Shown piece by piece: positions 1 to 11,792 of a stretch of 64,000 nt of DNA. The notes under the pieces are model-generated. The model did not search any database. It was given only the letters and a program-made list of their open reading frames with translations, and had not been told where the DNA came from. This stretch comes from Pictodentalium vernedei (Eukaryota > Mollusca > Scaphopoda > Dentaliida > Dentaliidae): the NCBI GenBank assembly GCA_031216915.1, contig CM062294.1:161589455-161653454 (forward strand). Reading direction: 5' to 3'. Position numbers and translations under genes: made by a program. How positions within the stretch are numbered: position 1 is the first letter of the stretch; each line of letters starts with the position of its first letter.

Positions 1-139
1 ACTAAGCCAGTGAGTACTTTTCTCAAGAAGCGTCCTAACTCAGCCTAACCCTTTGAAACCGAGCGGCCACTTTTTCGGGTCGGACGCATGATACGGCATA
101 ATTTCCTTAAGTAGGATGGTTGCTGAGTGTATGTGTTGG

Positions 140-205
140 GTAGACCGATTAATATTTTCAACGTGCAGCCCCATGGCAGCACGTTGAATATATTAATTCG
201 TCTAT
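140..205. repeat. Degenerate long hairpin
   Basis: Inverted arms (GTAGACCGATTAATATTTTC and its partner) surround a CCATGG-type centre. The same hairpin in T2 and T3 has almost perfect 30-31-bp arms, so this copy has decayed by several substitutions in the right arm. Confidence 0.8.
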
Positions 206-560
206 CCCCAAATACTAAATGTGGACTCTTCCAATTGCTGTCATTGAACTGACATGGAAGATACCACCAGGGTTCAAGGGTTTAATACCCCCTCCCCTCA
301 TTGGAATGGATTGTCGATAGTCGTTTTTTTCAGTGAATTTTAAAAATGTAAACATATTCAATTTCCAGTTAGTGGCTTGTTTCCCATTGTTTTTTTTTTC
401 TAGAATGAATGTCCTCTTAAAGGTTTATTTTGTTCGTAAAGTAGCTGTGACGTTAGAACTTTACTTGGACTGCAGCAGCGATGTCACGATGCAAGGATTC
501 CATCAAAGTAAACAAAAACTAACTGAGACACTATTAGGTTGGCAGTTAGTCTTTTGGTGT

Positions 561-800
561 GATAGTAAACTTCCCGGGTGTCAGGATTTTTAAAAAAAAT
601 TTCATATGTAGATCATATTCCATGATTTGGTAATAGCTTTTAACCCACTGCCTTTCAAGAATAACAAACGCTATTTTTGTAAGATAGTAAACTTCCCGGA
701 TGTCAAGATATTTTTTTTTTTTTATTTTTCAATATGTAGGTCATATTCCGTTATTTGGTAATAGCTTTCAATCCATTGCCTATCAAGAATAACAACATCA
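561..800. repeat. Local direct duplication, period about 122 bp
   Basis: Two diverged copies begin at GATAGTAAACTTCCCGG (561 and 683) and each ends near CAAGAATAACAA. The related segments T2 (about 42,481-42,600) and T3 (about 62,263-62,370) have one copy only, so this is a duplication private to T0. Confidence 0.7.
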
Positions 801-852
801 TTGAATAATTAAAGGATGGCATTTTTTACGTCAAAAAACACCGTATAAACCA

Positions 853-887
853 TCATTGGAACGAGGTTGTCGACCTCGTTCCAATGA
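853..887. repeat. Short hairpin TCATTGGAACGAGGT / ACCTCGTTCCAATGA
   Basis: A near-perfect palindrome with arms of about 15 bp and a tiny loop. Related forms lie at about 42,625 and 62,402 in the other flanks. The same GGAACGAG core recurs near 20,713, 39,394 and 59,889. Confidence 0.75.
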
Positions 888-1879
888 GGGATAATAAGGC
901 TATGTTTATGAGACAAACAATTAAACACATACAACAATATGAATAGCGATTTCCGTGAAAAACAATGCTGGGCGTTATTATGTTATGTTAGGTAAAGGGT
1001 TATCACAAACAATGTGAAATATGTGGAACTGTCACAACAGTCATTTACTGCACCACAACATAACAAAGCTGCCGGGGTATTTTTGTTAAAATCGATTCAG
1101 CTCTCAATAGCGTTTAATCGGTCATATGCACCATGTTATGTTTGGTGTCTGAGAAGACAAAATGCAGTGAGATAACGAGAAGAAAGCCAATAAGTAGACA
1201 ATGTATGCTAGACTAATCTTGCGTTCCAACTGATGAGTTTCCACAGATTGTAGAATTGATCACATCTTTCAATGTTGTATAAAAAAACTCCAATGTAAAT
1301 TTACTGTGAGAAATGGTTACGTTACAACCCTAACAGCTTCCCTAAATTCCCTGGTTAACCCTTTACCAACACAAGCCCGTTCCAATGAGGGGCGCCTGAA
1401 ATGGTTTTGTTGAACTGTTTTGAAAAATGTATTTATTTCAACTGCTTAATTTGTTCATTACGCTGCTGGATTCGGTCGATTCGTTAGACAAAGGATTAAG
1501 TCGACAACTCAAACCATGCCACAAACTATTTTTGTCCAACGTTTGCTTTATAACAAAACCTAAAAAAATAATATCACTCTTTAACCCTTTGCACCCTGAG
1601 ATCAAGACAAACATTTTAGTTACCAGTTTATTGTACAATGCAACTAGGAATTGAACCACATCAGTCCTGTTTTATGGAGCCAATGAGTTGTGCCAATAAG
1701 ACTGGGTTAGTCCAATTACCAGTTATATTATGGGAAAAATCTCCCATCTCGTTATTACGACTTCAATACGCAGTAGGTTAACCATTTTCCGAACTCAAGT
1801 GGTAATCATCAATGATTCTAGTTTCTCCCCAAATAACAATAATATTTCCAAATAACATCACATCAATAAAATACGACCT

Positions 1880-2018
1880 ACACTCAACTGCATAATAAAT
1901 ACAAACATTATTTAGCGAACTAGCCGGTCGTGTCCATAGTCAGAAAATATCAGTCTATACTCAACTGCATAATAAATACAAACACTATTTAGCGAACTAG
2001 CCGGTCGTGTCCGTAGAA
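1880..2018. repeat. Two-copy tandem repeat, period about 76 bp
   Basis: The block from TACACTCAACTGCATAATAA to AGCCGGTCGTGTCC occurs twice in direct succession with only a few substitutions. Confidence 0.85.
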
Positions 2019-2090
2019 CAGCCGTTTTATTTATTTGTACAATTTTGCATGATTTAGTGATTTTGTATAAGTATTTACAACATTTTCAAT

Positions 2091-4692
2091 GGTATACGAT
2101 CATTAAAATATCATGAAACAATTACTGTATCCGTGATTTTTCTTCTGACGGATAACCAATACACCTGCATTCCCGCACCAAAACAGAGATAAAACATTAC
2201 CCATTAGAGTTGAAAAAAAACTCTGGAAAGCGTAAAATGTCACGTGTCTTTGTTCAAGAGTATGTTTATCCCCGTACACCGATTTCCCGTTTTATTCATT
2301 TAAAAAATATTACAATATTTTTTGAGAAGTTCTGAGACGATGACTGTTCTGAACGACAGTTGAGGCTAGAATGACAAATCGGACTTCCACGTGATCACAG
2401 ATCACTGCATTACAAACACCTCTGTGTCTATTGGTCGTCCCGACTAATGTTCCATCTTCTATTCTGCTATGCACCGTTAAGACAATTTTTTCCCAATAAT
2501 TCTCGGAAAACGCGGGAAAAATATCATTTCACAAGTACGAGTGAGGGACCTTCAAAACCTAATAAAAAGGAAAAAGAAGAAATTTAAATGAAATTTTAGA
2601 ACATCGTAAGGAGCGTTCGCACTTGTTTCGCCGAGACTTCTTTATCTAATATTTTGGCAGTGTTTAACTCCCACTTTATTAAAATTTTACTCAATGTTTA
2701 TTAGCAACAGATCCACGATTGTGTGAAGTCATACGTGGATAATTTTACATAGGAAACTACGAATCCCCTATTGTATTGCATATATTTTCACAACTGTATC
2801 TGAATAAAAAGTAAACGTCAAATAAAACTAAAAGGATATAACCTGACCTTCTCTTATGGGAAATCCTGTGGGGTGGAAAATTAATCGCCTCGGCACATTT
2901 TAGAAACGCTGTAAAACTTTCCCAATTTGTCTCTATTTAGCAAGTGTTTAGATAACATTTAACCTTGTATGTAATTTCTAGATAGACAATACGGACTTAG
3001 AAACGTTTAATGAGTGTTTTGTCCAATGGACCAACGGTCTTTAAAATATTCTGAGAGCAAAATTTTTAAATTGATCTGTGTTAGAAACGCGCATGCATTT
3101 AATTCTTCAATAAATGGCTGTCTTCTAGAGACTACCGGCACTCTCAGCCTCAGTACACTTATTTTTAAAACTACGAAGCCATTCACCTCTGCATTGACGA
3201 GCTATGTCTGTCAAATGCATACAATATTGTTATGATAAAGTCTCGCGTCACCCATTTAATTTTCCATTTTCGCAAGACAGTGTTTGCACCTCAAGTTGAC
3301 AAGGTGTACTTTTCCTCTGAATTCTTGAAGAACTCTATTAAGCGAGCCCTGTCAATCTTTACATTATTTAGAGAACGCATCAATGAAATATAGATACGTA
3401 TATCGTGTTATTTCAATGTATTCATTGTCACTAAGATTGACTTACAGGATGCACACTATTTAGCGTTATTTCAAGCGGTTAATCTTTCAACGTCTCAAAT
3501 ACTTTGGCGCGTGTGATAAATGAATCGGATAGAGGGTCTCAATGCAGGATGTGGGGTAAAACTTGACGCAATGCACACAATTCCTTTATGAATGATGAAC
3601 AAAACTCAATATCTGAGGGTTTACAGCGGAATTCAAAAGGGGGGCTGGTAGAGTTGGCTGTCGTTGTAAGTATTTCCCTACGAGGCCAACCTGCCATAGG
3701 GCTTGGCCATTCGTTGGCGCAAGATACAAACCAGGCCTGAAGCCGGTTCGCGATCGTTACGAATGAGTTTTTTTTATTTATCGTTACCGCGACGTGAAGT
3801 CTACTTTTGAAACGAAGAAGCCATATCTTAACCATTGAGTGCTAAATTATTGTTCATTGTTAAAAATGTCCATGTGTTTTGCCTTGTGACAATTTATGAG
3901 AGAGTGCCTATAACGATAACGATCTTCTTTTTGGAAACTTCCAGGTGTGTAGGACATACATTCGCACAGTTAATTACATCCCTTAATTGAAGGTGTTTCT
4001 CAAAATGATTGGAGTTACTCCACAATATCTATTCATTTTCTCCCAGTTCCAAGTCAAGGGTTGGCTGACTTAGTATGCAAAGGAAAAACTGGGGTTTGTG
4101 CAGCTGCACGCCAACAAGAAGCCAATATTTACGATTCAGGAGCCAAATCAGAAGTTTAGTAGTCAGTTTACACTGGCTACCTACTTGGTCGGTCCCTAGT
4201 ACCTGTACATTTTTATTGATATTGATATTTTATTTGCCAATACACTTAAATATAGCAATATATACATTATAGTACATTTAATAAAAATATTGAATTTAAA
4301 CAAGAAGAAATATTGCAATTTCCAACTAATTGTTGCATTGTGTACTGGCAGGGGAAGGCATTTACCTTAATCCCTTGTAAATAGAAGTTTACAACTTTAT
4401 ATACATATAAAGACTCGAGACAACCAGTCACTTTTCCATTTGCACAAGTAAATATCAAATCTCAAACAGAACTGTTGAAGAGGTCGCCTTAATGAGCTAT
4501 GTTAACCATTATAGTACTGGAGACGTTCTCAATCAAATACAGAAATACATGTGTCATGTTATTGAAAAGAGTTGTTGTTACCATGGCTGTAGAGAAAAAC
4601 AATTGACGAGATATTTTAAATGGACAATCATTACCAGATTGTAGATCCAATTTCGCCTCAAAACAAAAGATAATTATTTGCAACAAGCTATT
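2091..4692. other. AT-rich stretch without recognisable genes
   Basis: No domain, splice pattern or repeat family is recognised. A minus-strand frame at 3,539-3,835 (98 codons) is open in both units, but its translation resembles nothing I know and the units are too similar for this to show constraint. Confidence 0.5.
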
Positions 4693-5061
4693 AGTTTAAA
4701 ATAGGGGAGCGCGGTGGCTCAGTGCTTACGAAAATGGACGTCAAATGTCCACGGTTCGAGCCCCGTGACTGGGTTGTGTCCTTGGGCGAGACATTTCTTC
4801 CCTATTTCCTACGTGAAGGCGTTGTGGCGCTGTGTACTAAGGCGTACTGCACGTCGATAGTACACGTGTCTTCAACCAATACTAACCTTGATTGCACAGA
4901 GTAAGCGCCTTGGAGAGCGTGAAGGTTGCACTCCGTTGCTCGATGGTTCTCCTCGAAACTTCGGATTCCCCCACCCCTAGAACTGTCCAACACAAGGCGA
5001 CCCCTGGCCGTCGAAAGTGTCTTCAAGCTCTAATAAATGAATGAAATGAAATTGAAAATAG
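4693..5061 (+). mobile_element. tRNA-headed SINE with target duplication
   Basis: Body 4,704 to about 5,049. The head has an A-box-like GGTGGCTCAGTGCTTACG and a B box GGTTCGAGCCCC (4,753-4,764). It is followed by the TGTCCTTGGGC central motif and the GTACTGCACGTCGAT and GGTTCTCCTCG tail motifs shared with the other SINEs here, ending in an (AATGA)-like tail. Flanking AGTTTAAAATAG and ATTGAAAATAG form an imperfect target duplication of about 11 bp. The host sequence on either side is an older paralogue of the unit end (near 21,680-21,790), which shows the empty site. Transcription by Pol III and mobilisation by a partner LINE are family knowledge. Confidence 0.9.
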
Positions 5062-5954
5062 AATATGTTTTCATTTTTGGAATTCATCTTGCGAAAGATT
5101 TCCGCATTTCAGTGTAAGTATTTCATTAGTTTCCTGAATGCTGCACCCAGTGTTGCATGTAACCAACTAAACATGTGCAGTTTCTAGCCTCAGTCAGTGC
5201 ATACACCAACACACCTCCACACCTCCAGACACTGCACTTATTGTGCTGTGGCTGTCACCAGAACAACGCATAAGCGATCCATTCAAGTATAAAAAGAGCG
5301 TTTGCAAACAGGTGGGTCGCGAAGAAGGTGGATCAGAAACATTGGCAAAGAATGATCATCCAAGAACTCTACCTTACAACAAATAAATGATTAATATCTC
5401 TATAGCACACTCTCTATAAAAACATCACACCGGAATAAATCCCTACCTAATGACGGAATCAAATCTCATAAAAAATGTTTCCAAAATATTTTTTACAAAA
5501 AATAATTAAAATACTAAACTGTGATATCGTGTGCCTAAGGTAAAGGGTTACCTGAAATTTTAATATCGGATTCCATTTTCAGATTCACAAAAATGCTTGT
5601 CAATTCGGTTCAAACTGTATGCGGTTGCCCTGAACTTTTGCGATCCCCCGGTAAACTTTTTGAGCGCATACACGTTCAACATGCCGAAAACACTGTGCTC
5701 TTTAATGCTTCCAGTGTTTCAGATACAAAATCACAAAAACACTGTGGTTCCATCATTTATAATTATACTTTTTGAAAACTGTTTTTTCTCTGTTCTCACT
5801 TTGCCAATAAGTATTGTTCTCACAAAAGGTGTTAATAACTTAGGCAATAGAGATTTAAAGTATGGTCTGTACTATAGTTGTGAGTCTTTCAGTTGGTTTC
5901 TGAAATAAGTGTGCTTACGACAATATTAATTTTACCTACATTTTCTGCGCTTGT
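5062..5954. other. Unit-internal DNA, partly an old copy of the unit end
   Basis: The first 130 bases or so match, diverged, the end of the unit and the start of T2 (GGAATATGTTTTCATT through CAACTAAACATGTGCA). The rest has no recognisable gene. The overlapping frames at 5,593-5,908 are open in both units but unrecognised. Confidence 0.5.
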
Positions 5955-6034
5955 ATGCATTAAATACTAATTAATATAATATTATGTATCAATTTATATG
6001 CATTAAATACTAATTAATATATGTATCAATTTAT
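5955..6034. repeat. AT-rich tandem duplication, about 40-bp period
   Basis: ATGCATTAAATACTAATTAA followed by ATGTATCAATTTAT occurs twice, with a 6-bp length difference between copies. The same structure is in unit 2 at about 25,839-25,918. Confidence 0.8.
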
Positions 6035-6039
6035 ACATT

Positions 6040-6118
6040 TCGTCCCTTGAGTACAACAAGGAACCATCTGCAATGCATACGGTATTGCAGATGGCGCCTT
6101 GTTGCACTCAAGGGACGA
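6040..6118. repeat. Foldback element with 35-bp arms
   Basis: TCGTCCCTTGAGTACAACAA begins the left arm and its complement ends the right arm. There are a few mismatches and a 9-nt loop. A hairpin this long in AT-rich spacer suggests a small foldback or MITE-like repeat. No target duplication is evident. Confidence 0.8.
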
Positions 6119-6214
6119 TATATATTGTTGAATTAGAAACAAAAATCAACTTTCCCCCATAATGCAATTGGGAATTTAACCCATTAATTCCATTCCTGAC
6201 TGACGGGCAAAGAC

Positions 6215-6722
6215 TGAGTCAAATCAAAGAGGTCTCTGGGTGGCCTCCATGATAAAGAGAGGCTTGTTTTGAAGAGTACCTTGATGGCACCTTTGGGAAT
6301 CACTGTTGTTCAAACTGGGGTCCCGGCCCGTGGAGCTGAGGGGAAAAATTGGGGAAAACAATGAAAAGGAGTGCCAGATGTGTAATTTGGGCGTGGTGGA
6401 AACCGTGGAACACTTTCTTCTAGAATACCCAAAATACCAGTCTAAAAGAATAAGATTCACTGGGAGTATAATGGGGAAGGGGTGGGAGAATGAAGGACAT
6501 GTGGTTAGCGGGAGACTGAAAAGAGATGGTTAATATGCTTATCAGAGAGGTTGGGAAGAATGGGGCAAGGGATGGCATCAAGCAGTTCGTCTCCGAGTGT
6601 TGGGAGAAGAGAAGATGCGTGAGAATAGGAAGGCAGTTGGAAGTACAGGGGTAACCAAGACCTTCTCACCCGAGAACCGCGAAAAATCAGCGGCCGACCA
6701 AAGTATTATTATTATTATTACT
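6215..6722 (+). mobile_element. LINE-C 3' fragment, degenerate
   Basis: This 5'-truncated fragment encodes the C-terminal end of a LINE ORF2. A conserved CQMCNLGVVETVEHFLLEYP region carries the Cys-His zinc motif (C-x2-C-x9-H-x4-C in the family; the last Cys is Tyr here). It ends after CCGCGAAAAATCAGCGGCC in an (ATT)n tail. The frame is interrupted. The younger relatives at 19,442 and 62,568 show the intact version. Confidence 0.85.
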
Positions 6723-6747
6723 TGGTTGTTGGTATATATTGAGTATA

Positions 6748-7797
6748 ACAAGTTTTGTAATGTTGAATTTTAAATTATAGCCTTTATATCGATAGATTTT
6801 TGTGCTAACAGTTCAGAATTGTGCTTTGAAGTTGTTGCCTTCTAATGAAGTTATCACATTTGTGACTGTAAGCTCGTTACTGGCAATCGCCAATGCGTAG
6901 TAAACACTGCTGACCAACGGCGGACCAACGACTGTGAATATCTGTCACTAATACTGATGCATACTCTAGCAGATATGTGAAAATGTCTGACGCCAATCTG
7001 CTGGCAAAGTGAGAATACACCTATTGAAATCTAAAAGGTCTCTCTTAAAGCGATATAAACAATAACTTTTATTAACAGTTTCCAGATACAGAATTCATTC
7101 CGAGGGCCCCTGATACACCCTGTATTCGGGTAATTACGGTTTCAATACATACTTATTGTCAGACAAATTATATTATTATGGTTCTGAACCCGCGAATGTC
7201 CTCACAATACTGCAATAATTTGTCCATCATTTCTGGCTAGACAGGAAACGAGTCAGTCTAAATATTATGTATGCTCAGAACTTTGTGATATATGTGTTGG
7301 TTGGGATAGAATACCTTTTCGGAGATGATATTGTGGAAATCTTGCAGTTTTTTGTAGAAGTTTCGATATTTCGATTGTCTTTTTGTCAGTGTGTGAGTCA
7401 AAGTTATTCCTTACTGTGAGAGTTGCTCACAGTGTCATAACTGGTCAAGGGTGATCGATAACAATCTCAACACAGCTGGAAATCTCAGCTTGGGTTAACG
7501 GTAAATTAACAATGTCGGGAAAGAAACAAATCAAGCCAGGTTGCTCAGAAAAGAATCCATCGAAGCGTGGTCGTCAATCTTCGTCTGGACTAAGTTGCGA
7601 CAAGTTTTGTAATGTTGAATTTTAAATGATAGCTTTTATATCGATAGATTTTCGTGCTAACAGTTCAGAATTGTGCTTTGAAGTTGTTGCCTTCTATTGA
7701 AGTTATCACATTTGTGACTGTAAGCTCGTTACTGACAATCGCCAATGCGTATTAAACACTGCTGACCAACGGCGGACCAGCGACTGTGAATATCTGT
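6748..7797. repeat. Pair of about 200-bp direct repeats 850 bp apart
   Basis: The block starting ACAAGTTTTGTAATGTTGAA lies at 6,749-6,950 and again at about 7,602-7,797. Between the two is a segment ending in the 5' region of a Tx1-like LINE. The arrangement looks like a local duplication, or an insertion-linked duplication, that predates the 19-kb duplication because unit 2 has it too. Confidence 0.8.
7512..7625 (+). pseudogene. Orphan ORF1 start of a Tx1-like LINE
   Basis: A start codon follows a leader containing CAGCTTGGGTTAACGGTAAA. The full Tx1 copies on the other strand have a very similar leader (AGCTTGGGTTAACGGTTAAA) directly before their ORF1 start. The first 30 residues (MSGKKQIKPG, then KRGRQSSSGLSCD) parallel the Tx1 ORF1 start (MSQARSVKGS, then KCGRKSSSEQSCDD). 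The similarity stops where the direct repeat begins and the frame ends six codons later. This is a 5' piece of a related but distinct subfamily. Confidence 0.6.
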
Positions 7798-7979
7798 ATA
7801 TCTGTATACGCTTTCGGGAGTAAGTTGAGAAAATATTGAAGCCTCTATGGATATTTTTGTCAGTAGTACTAGTCGGTTTTGACAATTATATTGGATATAG
7901 ATTTAACAAAACCATATCCGCGACAGAGAGGAGTACTTAAATACATATAATAGAAATAAATTGGGTGTCTACATGTACT

Positions 7980-8075
7980 CGGATTGTGTGTGTATATGTG
8001 TGTGTATGTATATATTGGTATGTATATATATATATATATATATGTATGTATATGTGTATACGGGTGTGTGTCGAT
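7980..8075. repeat. TG/TA microsatellite
   Basis: Alternating TG and TA runs. Unit 2 (27,864-27,972) is longer and carries an extra ATATGATATATA interruption, so the locus changed length after the duplication. Confidence 0.9.
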
Positions 8076-8668
8076 ATATATCATCACCTGGGTTCCGTTC
8101 AGTTCTATGTGCCTACTGGCATATATAGCGGAATGGAGTTCAGGGGTCGCTATGTATAGGGGTATTTGAGCGTACATAAATGCACAAGTATATATTATAT
8201 GGATGGATATGGTTGATATTTTCTCGTATTCACTTCTCAGTGTGATCAACTTAGCCAAAATATAATCCCTTTTGGTAATCTCTAACGTATTCTTTGAATT
8301 GAAAATTTCATTCCCTTATCTCTGCTATATTTTTTCCAACAATATATTCGTATACTTTGTATTTACCCACACGCAAACATAAACGTTATTTTCTGAGGGA
8401 GGGAGGGAGAGTTTAGAAAAAATCAGTAATATGCTATTGTGAGTCCACATGCATCTGCATTTGTTATTTTTGGTTTTATCATTATTGCAACAGACTGTAG
8501 GAGAAGACGTAGCATAAGTGACGTTGAATTTTTACCGAAACTATTATAGGACCCGGGGTATGAGCATAACGTTTAACTTTCCTGGAAGGATCCATCTTCC
8601 ATCTCGTATCCTACGATCTATCCTATGTACTCACACAGCTGGAGATCATACTGGTATTTTGGTACTTA

Positions 8669-10163
8669 ATGGCGGGTAGCATTACACTTGATGAGGTGCA
8701 GACAAATGCAGAGTACAACTTTATACAACTCTACAATGAAAAAGTATGTTCTTTGCCCGAAAATAACGATTCCCCGTTCAAACATAATGCAAATGAGTGT
8801 AACTATCTTTCGCCTAATGACTTTCAATTGACAGCAAGTAAAATAGACGCAGGCTTCTCATTATTTCATATCAATTGCCAAAGTTTGAAAGCTCACTGGG
8901 ATTCCCTTCAAAACATGTTGTGCGACTTGCAAACGAAAGAACATATTTTCGACATAATTGGACTAACAGAAATATTTCAAATTCCTTGAATAGTTCGTAA
9001 ACTCTAGAGGGCTATGCTCCAATCATTAAAAATATGAGACCCGAGAATGATGACGGCCGAGGAGGAGTGGGGCTTTATATAAAAGAAAATATAACATACA
9101 AAGTGCGAAGTGATCTTTCGATTTTTATTCTCCACGTCTTCGAATCTCTCTTTATCGAGATTATAGAAACACACAATTCCAAAATTGCAGGTGTCATATA
9201 TAGACCAAACACACCACCAAAAGCTGATATTAACCTTTCTTATCAAAATTAAACGAAATAACGGACGTTCTTAATGTTGAAAGTAAAAAGATTTACATCA
9301 CGGGCGATCTTAACCTTGATCTTTTAAAAGAAGCCACACACTCCAAGACTGGGGAATATATTGATCTCATGTTCAGCCAAGGGTTCTTACCCTACATTAC
9401 AAAACCAACAAGAGTAATTAGTAACTCTGCCAGTCTGATAGACCATATATTCTCCAACAATCTCTCAAGCAATATCTTATCCGGAATAATTATCACGGAT
9501 GTTTCAGACCACTTTGGCGTTTTCGATATTGAAACAGCACTCAGGGTAAATGACATACCAAGATTCGTCTCGAAGAGAATTACAAATCCAGAAAGTATTG
9601 CCGAGTTAAAAATACTCCTCTCACAAAGTGATTTTTCCTCAGTGATGCAGTCCCATTGTCCAAATTCTTCATATGAAATATTTTTAAACATTTATATGGA
9701 AGCCTACGAAAAAGCATTTCCAATCAAAAACATTCGCCAGAATAGGAAATTTATTAAAAAACAACCATGGATGACCAGGGGACTTATCATATCTTCCAAC
9801 AACAAACTAAAATTCTATAATAAAAAGCTCAAACTGCCCAACGAACAGAATAAACAAAATTATAAAAACTATTGTAGAATCTTTAATAAGATTAGAAAAC
9901 AACGCAAAGCGATTTATTACAGAGATATCCTGATCGAAAACAAAATTAATATGCGAAGAACATGGCAGATTTTAAACGAAGCAATCAACAAAGACAAACG
10001 TGAAGTGAAACTACCTTCATTTTTCATTCAGGATAACATAGAAATCAACGAAGCCCATAACATAGCAAAGGAATTCAATAATTTCTTTGTCAACATTGGA
10101 AAAACAACATCCGAGCAGATTAAAAAAAACAAACAAATCCTACTTGGATTATATGAACAGTAA
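8669..10163 (+). pseudogene. LINE-A ORF2, endonuclease and linker part
   Basis: The APE-like endonuclease nicks target DNA during insertion. In order the frames show SLFHINCQSL, FDIIGLTEI (the catalytic Glu), GGVGLYIKE, AGVIYRPN, ITGDLNLDLL (near 9,295, in a frame linking two pieces), LIDHIFSNNL and TDVSDHFGVF (the catalytic His). A basic linker of about 200 residues follows. Breaks near 8,989 and 9,252 split the domain; both are also in unit 2. Upstream (about 8,432-8,668) is a frame that is open in unit 2 but carries stop codons here. Confidence 0.88.
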
Positions 10164-11792
10164 TGTTCCAAATATTTTTTTACTTAACACCCACTACTAC
10201 CCCAGAGGTCGCACACGTTGTAAACAAAATTAAGCCCAAAACGTCAAATGACTGCCATGATATCTCAACACGTCTTCTTAAACATACGGTAAACGAAGTT
10301 GTCGATCCTGTTGCACATATCATTAATAACTTTTTCATTAAGGGCATAGTGCCAGACAAGATGAAAGTTGCAAAAGTTGTACCGATTTTTAAAGCAGGCG
10401 ACCAAAGCAGTTTTACTAACTATAGACATATCAGTATATTCCCGGTATTTTCAAAAGTAATAGAAAAACTAATGGACACCAGACTCACAAGTTTCTTAGA
10501 TAGATTTGATATTCTTTCTCCTAATCAATATGGATTCAGAAAACAACATGCTACAATACACCCCATTCTTCAGCTCCTGACCTGAAAAGCACTGCAGTAC
10601 AAAATAATAAACAAGGGAAAGATAGCACGTTAGCAGTGTTCTTGGATTTATCCAACGCCTTTGATTCCATAAATCACGAAATATTATTACACAAATTGGA
10701 AAAGTATGGAATCAGAGGTTTGTTAACAGCTGGTTTAGAAGCTATTTGTCAAATAGGTCCCAGTATGTAACGTACGAAGGTCATAAGTCGGACCTTGCAA
10801 CACAGACATATGGAGTCCCGCAGGGTTCGATCTTAGGGCCGGTTCTCTTTCTGTTGTACATTAATGACATTAGTAATTCCACCTCATTGAATCTTCTATC
10901 ATTTGCAGATGATACAACAGGGCATGGCTCAGGCTCCGACAACAACTCCCTAACCAGATATTTTAACGAGGAACTACAAAAACTATTCGAAGGGTGTTCG
11001 GCGAATCAGTTATTATTGAATGCCAAAAAAACACATATATTGGGCTGAACCCAAATCAAAAAAAATAACAATAATTTCTGCCAAGAGCTAAAAATAAATA
11101 ATCAATTAATAAACAAAGTTGGAGTCACTGAAACCACAAAATCAACGAAATGTCTGGGAATAAGTATTGATGAACATTTGTCCTACAAGGCTCACATATC
11201 CCAATTATGTTCCAAAATAGCGTACGCTAATTACAGTCTCAATAAAGTTAAGAATATTCTCCCACATGGAGCCAGGAAAACACTTCACTACGCCTTAATA
11301 CATAGCCACCTGTTATACGGAATACAGACTTGGGGCAACTCCAAGGAAATAAAAAAACTGGTAATTATGCAAAAACGGTCATTACGAGTAATCAACAACA
11401 AAAGATATAATGCCCATACAGACCCTTTATTCAAGAAAGATAAAATACTTAAGGTTGATGATCTGTTTAAACTACAAACGTCCATGTTCGTCTTTGACTG
11501 GAAAAATGGTAGACTACCACCATTCTTTAACGATATCTTCAGAATCGTAGACAATCCGTTTGGTATGACTACCAGGCAGTCTGGTCTCCTACACGTAGAG
11601 AAAACGCGAACCAAATCCCTAGACAAACTTCCTCTGTTCGCGTTTTCAAAGATATGGAACGCTCTAGATAACTCAATTCGTCTTATCAATAATAGAGACA
11701 CATTCAAGAGAACACTTACTTCAAAATTCCTTTCATCATACTCAATCGATGTTCACTGTAGCAATCCCTATTGTCCAGACTGCACACTTTAA
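10163..11792 (+). pseudogene. LINE-A ORF2, reverse transcriptase part
   Basis: The fingers and palm motifs can be read across frames: [29 protein letters not shown], then [14 protein letters not shown] (motif A, near 10,635), YGVPQGSILGPVLFLLYIND (motif B), SFADDTT (catalytic motif C, with Phe in place of the common Tyr) and CLGISIDEHLSYKAHI (the thumb-side LGI motif). The C-terminal region ends in HCSNPYCPDCTL. There are breaks near 10,585, 10,740 and 11,048. No RNase H domain is visible. Confidence 0.9.

Larger units (their letters stand above)
1..2090. repeat. Flank segment T0, paralogous to T2 and T3
   Basis: About the first 1,370 bases match, with substitutions and small indels, the segments starting near 41,935 and 61,718. 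The shared landmarks come in the same order: the CCAGCCAGTACTTT-like start, a long hairpin, the stretch around the CTTCCCGGGTGTCAG motif, and a short hairpin ending CGTTCCAATGAGGG. The remaining 1,370-2,090 is AT-rich DNA without a recognisable gene. The short reading frames here have no coding character I can recognise. T0 is probably the right-hand flank of a further copy lying to the left of the window. Confidence 0.85.

Noticed and set aside
3539-3835. 98-codon minus-strand gene (also at 23,241-23,537)
   Set aside because: Open in both units, but these are too recent to show constraint and the product resembles nothing known.
4704-4780. tRNA gene
   Set aside because: The A and B boxes belong to a SINE head: a SINE body, tail and target duplication follow, and the cloverleaf is not credible.
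7965-8258. Coding frames across the TG/TA microsatellite
   Set aside because: The repetitive Tyr/Ile/His translation comes from the dinucleotide runs.
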